A DNA stretch of 64,000 nucleotides from Liolophura sinensis (lineage: Eukaryota; Mollusca; Polyplacophora; Chitonida; Chitonidae), in the NCBI RefSeq assembly GCF_032854445.1, contig NC_088305.1:2301001-2365000 (forward strand), read 5' to 3'. Positions 57,279 through 64,000 of the stretch are shown one piece after another; within the stretch, counting starts at the first letter, position 1; each line of letters opens with the position of its first letter. The notes beneath the pieces are model-generated. The model ran no database searches. It worked only from the letters and a program-made list of their open reading frames with translations, and was not told where the DNA came from. A program made the position numbers and the translations under genes.

Positions 57279-57566
57279 AGTGTGAGTCTGGTTGAGAGAG
57301 GGGAGGAAAAGAAAACATCTGCGGAAAGAAACGTAATGGGGGATAACTATCAACTTTGACCCAGATTCAATCCATCTTCCAAGAGCTTCGAATTCATTTC
57401 TCAAACGTGTTCTCTGATCGAAGTTTATCTACATCCAAAGACATTCGACATTTGTTAAACGCCTGCAGGCATCGCTTCAGACAATAGTCTAATTGTTAAA
57501 CTCTGGGATATCAGAAAACTTGCGCCTAAAATAAGATTCCGTTTTATAAAGACTGGATTATCTTTG

Positions 57567-57646
57567 GCCTGTTTGGCCAGGATGCACTCTGTCCCGCCAC
57601 TAGCCAAGCTAACCTGTTTGGCCAGGAGGCACTCTGTCCCGCCACC
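57567..57646 (+). repeat. Local duplication with a templated 16-20 bp insert
   Basis: TTTGGCCAGGATGCACTCTG (continuing TCCCGCCAC) occurs twice. The spacer CCACTAGCCAAGCTAACCTG at 57597-57616 is identical to 57153-57172. Confidence 0.85.
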
Positions 57647-59291
57647 CACGCTTTCTAAAGGGGAGAGGGGATCGAGAATGGCCCACTTTGATAACAGCTG
57701 AAAGACGAGAAGACATTGTTTTTGGAGCCTCGCGCTGATTGTGCCTCCCAGTGTTGTAGGGTTGAGAGTAGGACGGGAACATAAACATTGCCTTGATGAA
57801 GGAGGTCGAAAGGGAGTAGGACTGGGGGATAGGGGATAGACGAGGTGGTCAAAGGGAGGGATGACGGATGAAGCCCCAGGGGTGGCTTAGATACCTATAT
57901 GTATACGCTGGGTGCGTGCCTTTGACAATTCCCGACATAAACTTCTTCATACACCCACTCTCCTGATGACGTCGTTAGGTTTTATTACTTTCAAAAACGA
58001 AATATGAGAATTTCCTTTACGGGGAAACATTGCGATAAAATATCTTATACTGCGCTACTATTATACTTCTGCTATCACACTGGTTAGGTGCCGTGTCCTT
58101 TGACCCACAAATTCAGATAAAGTCAATAATTCTGACAAAACTGTCGATACACGCAATGCAAACAAAGCATTGGGCAATAAACTATGAATACCATAGCGCC
58201 TTAACATTGCATTCTGTAAAAGATAATAATTATAACGCACCCGATGTTTCGCACTTCGCCATCGAAAAATATATAAGGCAATAGAACTGCATCATACAGT
58301 ATTCGCTAATTACTCTCTCAGAAGAGGTGAAAGGCGACTAGGGTCCGAGCCAGAGTGCTCTCTTTTCAATACCATGAGTGCTTCGTTACCAAATTGCATA
58401 CAACTGGTCATCGTTAAAAACCAGATCAGAGTATGTTGTGACAAACACCGAATATAGTGAGAAAAACTCTCACACAGAACATCGTGTCAAAACCCAAATC
58501 AAAGTATATCATGACAAGCACAAAGACTGAATATAGTGCCAAAACCCAAAGTAGGCCTATAATGTATTGTGACGACCAAAACTGATAACTCTGTAACAAC
58601 AGACGAAAACGTAATAAAATACGGATGCAATTAGGCAATCTGGTGTTCACATCTACTATTTCCCGCTTTCTTTCAAACAGAAGGCAGGTCCTGCTATGAA
58701 GGGAGTGGAATCCTCCACGACGGCTGATGCTGTCTGTTTTACGGCCACTATACCTACAAACACAGCACTGCGAGAACGTTTGTCTTTTGCGTCTCGTCCT
58801 GTCCAATTAAATAAGTGCCTCACAAAACATCAACATCCGGTCCCGATTTAGCATCTAACTGTCTCATTTTAGCAGCCCAGCCTAGTGACTCTACCCACAG
58901 CTGTTTGTCCCATAATTGTGACTTCCGGGGTGTGGGAGAGTGGGGGAGGGGATAATGCAATTCATGTATATGGACAGATATTTTAATCTGCCTAGGAAGT
59001 GTTGCTGTAGTATAACACAGAATCAATGTATTTTAGATTTAAACACCGTTGATGAATATTCATTGGATACTGAATATCTTAAAAATCGACCTGCATGCTT
59101 AATTGAATCGACTGGCTCCAAGTATGAGGACATGAAGGCCAATACATGTGACAGACACAATATAGGTCTCCACCCAGCAGCTTTGCCCGCTGCTCGCCGT
59201 GGTACCGATAACAGATTGACAGGTGTGCGGGCGATGTTAAAGTAATATACGTAAAGTATCATATTTCAGCTCACTGCCCTTTCAAATTCGC

Positions 59292-59487
59292 CAGGTAAGA
59301 CGGCTTACCTGTAAATGTACCTGTAAATCTGGGCTGTTACCTGACCCATGACGCGCTTATTAACAACCCAGGTATCGCATGACAAAACCCCATTAAAACT
59401 TTACCTGCAATAGCTAAAGTGCTGAACGGTTTACCTGCTGATTGCAATCCTTAAGATCTCCCAGACAGCTCAGGTGTGTCTTACCTG
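59292..59487. promoter_or_regulatory. Homotypic CAGGTA/TACCTG cluster
   Basis: Eight CAGGTA (or reverse TACCTG) hexamers and one CAGGTG lie within 196 bp: about 59292, 59306, 59318, 59338, 59369, 59402, 59432, 59471 (CAGGTG) and 59482. Both strands are used and spacing is irregular, so it is not a simple tandem repeat. CAGGTA is the ZEB-type and CAGGTG the Snail/E-box-type core. Enhancer or silencer function is inference. Confidence 0.4.
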
Positions 59488-59545
59488 GGCATAAAGTACT
59501 TACGCCGGCAATTAGCTGCAAAGACAGCTGTTTCCTCTAACGCCC

Positions 59546-59858
59546 ACCCTGGGTCGCTTCACACCTAAGACCTTAAAAGAGGAAGTTGTAGCTTCCTCGC
59601 TTGGTGTTCAGCATTAGTGCAACAACTGGTTAACCGGTATCAGTATAACGGGCTAGTTTGAGGCAGTTTACTTGCCTTCGGTAAGTCGTTTCGTAGAAGC
59701 AGCACTAGATAAAACAGCCGTGGAAATCCGTCCTACAACAAGGAGGCATTTTACATGTACATGCACTTAAAGCACTCCTTCGTCGTCATACGTCTAAAAA
59801 ATTGTTAAGTACGAACTTAAACCCTAAGCACTCACTCACTCACTCACTCACTCACTCA
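59546..59858 (+). mobile_element. SINE (family 2), head truncated
   Basis: CACACCTAAGACCTTAAAAG ... GTAGCTTCCTCGCTTGG ... TCCTTCGTCGTCATACGTCT and a (CACT)n tail of about seven units. Confidence 0.85.
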
Positions 59859-60282
59859 AAAGTGCACCTTTTGAGCGGACGTCCTACAAATCTTATCACA
59901 CTGCTGGTCGACTAAACGCAAATTATTATCTGCACACATGCAGTTGTAGCTAAGGCATAATACGTATTCGTGCATACAGTATCTAAGTTCTTACCTTCCT
60001 TCTGAGCACAATGTTCAGGTTTATGATTGTGCCGATATAGTGGTATCTCATTACTATGCTCATATCTAGGATTTGTCCGAATAATTGATATATCATCACA
60101 TGTAGGTCAAAGGTCAACATGTCTGGTCGTGTGACAGAACAAAAACAGCAAAAGTGTAATAAAACAACGTAATAATAAAATGCCTTATGGCAAATGTGTA
60201 GTCACACAAGGTGTACCGGTAATAAGAAATATTGTACTAAACAACGCGAAGCCAATCCGGGTAGTTCACCTTCATAGAAATT

Positions 60283-60332
60283 ATATTTATTTATGTATTT
60301 ATTTGATTGGTGTTTTTCGCCGTACTCATGTA
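60283..60332 (-). mobile_element. SINE (family 1) tail fragment
   Basis: Tail and first bases of the 3' block only (minus strand ATGAGTACGGCGAAAAACAC). Confidence 0.65.
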
Positions 60333-61011
60333 TTAATTATAAAAGAAGTTATATGTTTTTAATATTGTTAATAACTTCAGTGCTAATCGAGACAGTGTAG
60401 GTTTAAAAAATAAAACAGAAAAAAGAGGTAGAAAAAATGCAAATTACTGGGATTCATTGGAAATATAATTAGTTCCTCTTTCGCTAATCCACCGATTGGA
60501 AAGAGATGCTTTACAGCAACACAGTGTTGTGTTTTTTTATGTTACGACCACACCGTTACAAATGCAAACTTGACGCAGCTTTATTTACAGCTCATCGGAC
60601 CGGTTAGACAGTTCACAACAGCAATAAAAGTGGAGCAAAATCTCCTAAGCGGATAAAAGTACCCATTCATCGCTTCGCCACATCCATGGATGATTCGGCA
60701 ATAAAAGCTTCCCTCGTGACAACGGATTGTTCACGCTGTATTCTTTGTGTATGATTGATGGGCTATTGTATTAACATTCCTGTCCACGTCATTTTTATTA
60801 CCGGCCGTTTCCGTTTATGTATCAGATCCAGGATTTAATTCGTCCCGGCGGGAGTGTCCAGGCTCATTAATATCACATAGATAGTTGGTGAACTGTATCA
60901 ATCACTACATATGATGGTACACCGACTAAAGCTGTCATTCAAAAGCATCGCGTTTTCAGTGTGAATTATTTTATACACGTATAAGTTTGGTTACACATGT
61001 CAGATACGCTG

Positions 61012-61380
61012 TTAAACAATACTGTGCCACCTTTGCTACTCTTACAACAATAGTCTGTTAAACTTAACAGAAATTCTGTTGTCTGAGTGACGCTAACAGA
61101 ATGTAACCTGTTATATCGCAGACGATTATTCTGTTAACTATAGCACAAACATTCTATGAATTCAAAATAAAGATTCTATAAGACTATCAGAATAGTATGT
61201 TGAATATCACAGAGTATTATGTTATAATACTATGTTTTCAACTTTCTGTTGAAATTAACAGATTATATTTTGAGTGTACAATACTGTACGAACGTAGCTA
61301 AAACAATACAATACAAACGTTGTTAAACATACCGTGCAAACTTTGTCAAACAATACTGTGCCAACTTTCAAACAATCTAA
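61012..61380. repeat. Short repeat array interrupted by a palindromic (TCTGTTAA/TTAACAGA) element
   Basis: Outer units resemble TTAAACAATACTGTGCCAAC. Between about 61052 and 61275 the sequence is built from paired TCTGTTAA and TTAACAGA words around ATTCTGTTGTCTGAGTGACG. Confidence 0.6.
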
Positions 61381-61510
61381 GATTAAAAATATCAGAGACA
61401 TCAGGTTATAAGAATAAAAGGTTTGAATAAGAGGGTGTAAAAACTATAAGTCCCTCTTGTATTATAAACAACGAGAAACACTATGCATACATGTGTGTCT
61501 TTATGTTTAA

Positions 61511-61710
61511 TTTATCTATTTATTTGATTGGTGTTTTACGCCCTACTTAAGAATATTTCACTTTACTTTTCATATTACGACGGCGGCCAGCATTATGGTG
61601 GGTGGTGGGAGGAAACCGGGCACAGCCCCGGGGGAAAACCCACGACCATCCGCAGGCTGCTGTCATGCCTTGCCACGTACGGCCGGAGAGGAAGACAGCA
61701 TGAGCTGCTG
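61511..61710 (-). mobile_element. SINE (family 1), 5' truncated
   Basis: Flanked by TATGTTTAA at 61502-61510 and 61711-61719. Has a GGGTGGT duplication in the central block and a small insert in the 3' block. Confidence 0.9.
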
Positions 61711-62494
61711 TATGTTTAACGTTCGAGAAGCAAACCACGCATGACTCTGTATCGCTCTTTCTCATTATTACACAAAATACAAGGCTTAATTCACATGTCT
61801 GTAAACGTAATTATATGAAATCGACGTATGTTTACAGAGATAAAGCGTTACTTCAATGCCAGCTATAATACAGGCCCTAATAACAGAATAAAGGGGGAAT
61901 AAATACCACAAGAGCCGGCAAGCGAAACCCCTCCTCCCCATTCTCGGTAAATATTTACCCTTAATCACTGAACTCAGTTGCTGAAGTCAAAGTCTATGTA
62001 AGCTGTGGGTTTTATTGGTTAACGCATAACTGACACGTAGTATAAATCGACAACTCTCTCTTCCTCTCTAGCTATACGCAGAGCACTCTGTTCTTCACAC
62101 AAAATAACTGTATATCTCCGTTCTCCTACCAAAAAGCCACACCATATTCTCCATGCCTGTACCACCACAGAAACCAGTGCTCTAGTTATTATCTGTATAA
62201 CTGCATTATAATTACTGTGCTGTTTTCTTCTGCCTCGCCAAAAAGTAGGTCTTGCGTGCAAAAAGGCTGAGTTTATCATAATAATTAACTACAACAACAA
62301 CAAAAGGTCTTTTGATCTACTCGGGCACATTGCAAAATCTGCGATGTAGAACAAGCTTTAGACCGACGTTGCTGCAACGGTACGGATGTACATGTAAACT
62401 ATATAAATACACGAACCTCATATAATCTGCATGGTGGGAAGAGAAAAAGGGGGCAGGGGAGACGGGGCAGGTGGGACGCAACGGCAAGAGGGGC

Positions 62495-62511
62495 GGGGGG
62501 GGGGGGGGGGG
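62495..62511 (+). repeat. Poly-G tract (17) in a G/A-rich block
   Basis: Followed to about 62570 by GGGGCAAGAGGGACAAG-like purine repeats on the plus strand. Confidence 0.9.
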
Positions 62512-62649
62512 CAAGAAGGGCGGGGGGCAAGAGGGGCAAGGGGCAAGAGGGACAAGAGGACAAGGCGACAACATTTGTTCTCCAGGTCAATTGGAGATCC
62601 GCACTGACCACAAGGCGGCTCAGCTGATTTTCACACACAGGCCGATAGA

Positions 62650-62900
62650 ATGTATGTATGTATGTATGTATGTATGTATGTATGTATGTATGTATGTATG
62701 TATGTACGTACGTACGTATGTATGTATGTATGTATGTATGTATGTACGTATGTACGTATGTATGTATGTATGTATGTACGTATGTATGTATGTATGTATG
62801 TATGTATGTATGTATGTATGTATGTATGTATGTACGTACGTACGTATGTACGTATGTATGTATGTATGTATGTATGTATGTATGTATATATGTATGTATG
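62650..62900. repeat. (TATG)n microsatellite with TACG variants
   Basis: About 60 tetranucleotide units with scattered T-to-C changes. It directly joins the 3' end of the next element. Confidence 0.95.
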
Positions 62901-63105
62901 CTTGGGGTTTAACGTCGTACTTAACAATTTTTCAGTCATATAACCACGAGGAGTCATTACGTGTGTGTACATATATTGTGACTTCTTGTGGCAGGGCTAG
63001 GCAATGCCGCCAAAGTGCCGCCGCCACTGAAGTATCATGCCGAAGACACCAGACATGACAAATCCAGTCACATTATTCTGACGCCGTCTGAACAGATGAC
63101 CACTT
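62901..63105 (-). mobile_element. SINE (family 3), 5' truncated
   Basis: Minus strand: ATGATACTTCAGTGGCGGCG ... TATGTACACACACGTAATGA ... GACTGAAAAATTGTTAAGTA ... AAACCCCAAG, then the (CATA)n tail at 62650-62900. Confidence 0.8.
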
Positions 63106-63381
63106 GCCCTCCACCGGTGTGGTATGAATATCCGTACGTCACAGGTAAGTTCGTCAGTTATTTGCCAAAAGTTGGTGGTTTACGCCGGCATTTCCTATAC
63201 ACACATAAAACTACATGCCTTCAGCTTATTAGCGATAAATTCTGGGGTATGTCATCAGACAACAATCAATCAGTCTACGAAAGTTCGCATTGTGCAGTAA
63301 GCCTGTTTTAGGGGTAACACAGTTCCTTGTTTCAACGTTACACAGCTTAAATTTCGACCCTTAATTTAAGTCTTTATATTA

Positions 63382-63536
63382 TTTATTTATTTATTTATTT
63401 GATTGGTGTTTTACGCCGTACTCAAGAATGTTTCATTTATACGACGGCGGTCAGCATTATGGTGGGTGGAAACCGAGCAGAGCCCGGGGAAGTCCACGAC
63501 CATCCGCAGGATGCTGGCAGACCTTCCCACGTACGG
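63382..63536 (-). mobile_element. SINE (family 1), 5' truncated, recent
   Basis: Flanked by the perfect 13-bp duplication AGTCTTTATATTA at 63369-63381 and 63537-63549. Confidence 0.95.
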
Positions 63537-64000
63537 AGTCTTTATATTAATAGCGTATTTTGTTACGTATTTCGGACAGCACAGTATATAAATGCACCTT
63601 ACATGACAGATACTGTAACTTTGTCGTAACAAACAGATCACGTCTTCGCATGTGTGCTTCTCAAATAAACACGACTTGTTTATGAAGTGCATGTAGGCAC
63701 TTCTCGTCAACCCTGTTAAACTCACCACGAGACAGCTACACACACAGTGGGTTATATCTCTAACCGACCAAAAAATGGTGTCATTAACAAATAAAATGTA
63801 ATTACCAGAAGCGTGTTTGTGGGGCTGACCCAGATTTCCAGAACGCTACAGAGGTTTTTGTACGCTTTTTTGCTGTGACCAACAGTTGTTGTTGTTTTTG
63901 GCGACGGTGTTCATCTTCCTATTGATAGTGGAATGCATTTTTGAATGCGCATGCGTCGCGGGTCTTGACCGCACATCAGTATTTTTTTTATTGTTATACA

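Larger units (their letters stand above)
56300..59280. other. Non-coding stretch
   Basis: Purine-rich patches, the 57.6-kb local duplication and a degenerate repeat of CAAAACCCAAA-type units at 58430-58560. No exon recognised. Confidence 0.4.

Noticed and set aside
58426-58806. 126-codon minus-strand membrane protein
   Set aside because: Hydrophobic part comes from a degenerate A/C-rich repeat at 58430-58560.
62471-63058. 195-codon frame with repeated M-Y-V-C
   Set aside because: It is the translation of the tetranucleotide microsatellite plus SINE sequence.

Overview
The window reads as animal nuclear DNA, most likely from a mollusc or another lophotrochozoan. It is AT-rich and intron-containing, with almost no long open frames, dense tRNA-headed SINEs with tetranucleotide tails, and many minisatellites. 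I cannot name a species. No rRNA gene, functional tRNA gene, CRISPR array, bacterial operon or autonomous transposon ORF was seen.

One protein-coding gene is well supported. It lies on the minus strand between 22188 and 15877, and its 5' end is missing or unrecognised. Seven exons join with consistent GT-AG splice sites and phases: a SUEL/galactose-binding-lectin-type domain (21925-22188), a CUB-like domain split over two exons (20665-20889 and 19862-20019), two stalk exons (18327-18497 and 17716-17784), a transmembrane exon (17173-17248) and a long tyrosine-rich cytoplasmic tail with the stop codon (15877-16633). Together they describe a single-pass type I surface receptor. The first CUB exon carries an apparent one-base deletion, which is either an assembly error or a real lesion. 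A TATA-bearing region at 28265-28272 could be its promoter, but the link is weak.

Region by region. 1-15.8 kb: SINE fragments, a cAMP-response-element-like cluster (2.5-3.4 kb), an inverted SINE pair (3.96-4.15 kb), a SINE inside a minisatellite (5.35-5.7 kb), a 24-bp minisatellite (9.55-10.37 kb), two foldback MITE-like copies (1.9 and 12.6 kb), a triple CCAAT plus TATA promoter-like array (13.1-13.25 kb) and an 87-bp/73-bp minisatellite (14.16-14.88 kb). 15.9-22.2 kb: the receptor gene, with SINEs and other repeats in its introns. 22.3-30 kb: SINEs of a second and third family and a tandem duplication of about 760 bp. 30-64 kb: a long stretch without recognised exons. It holds a 40-bp array with an 80-bp higher-order period (31.2 kb), a 46-bp minisatellite of about 30 units (42.05-43.45 kb), pyrimidine-rich arrays (44-45.7 kb), further SINEs with perfect target-site duplications, a homotypic CAGGTA cluster (59.29-59.49 kb), a palindromic repeat (61 kb) and a tetranucleotide microsatellite that looks like an expanded SINE tail (62.65-62.9 kb).

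The most promising biology is the lectin-CUB receptor with two pYxN motifs in its tail, followed by the promoter-like and enhancer-like motif clusters. Everything else is mainly informative about repeat evolution.
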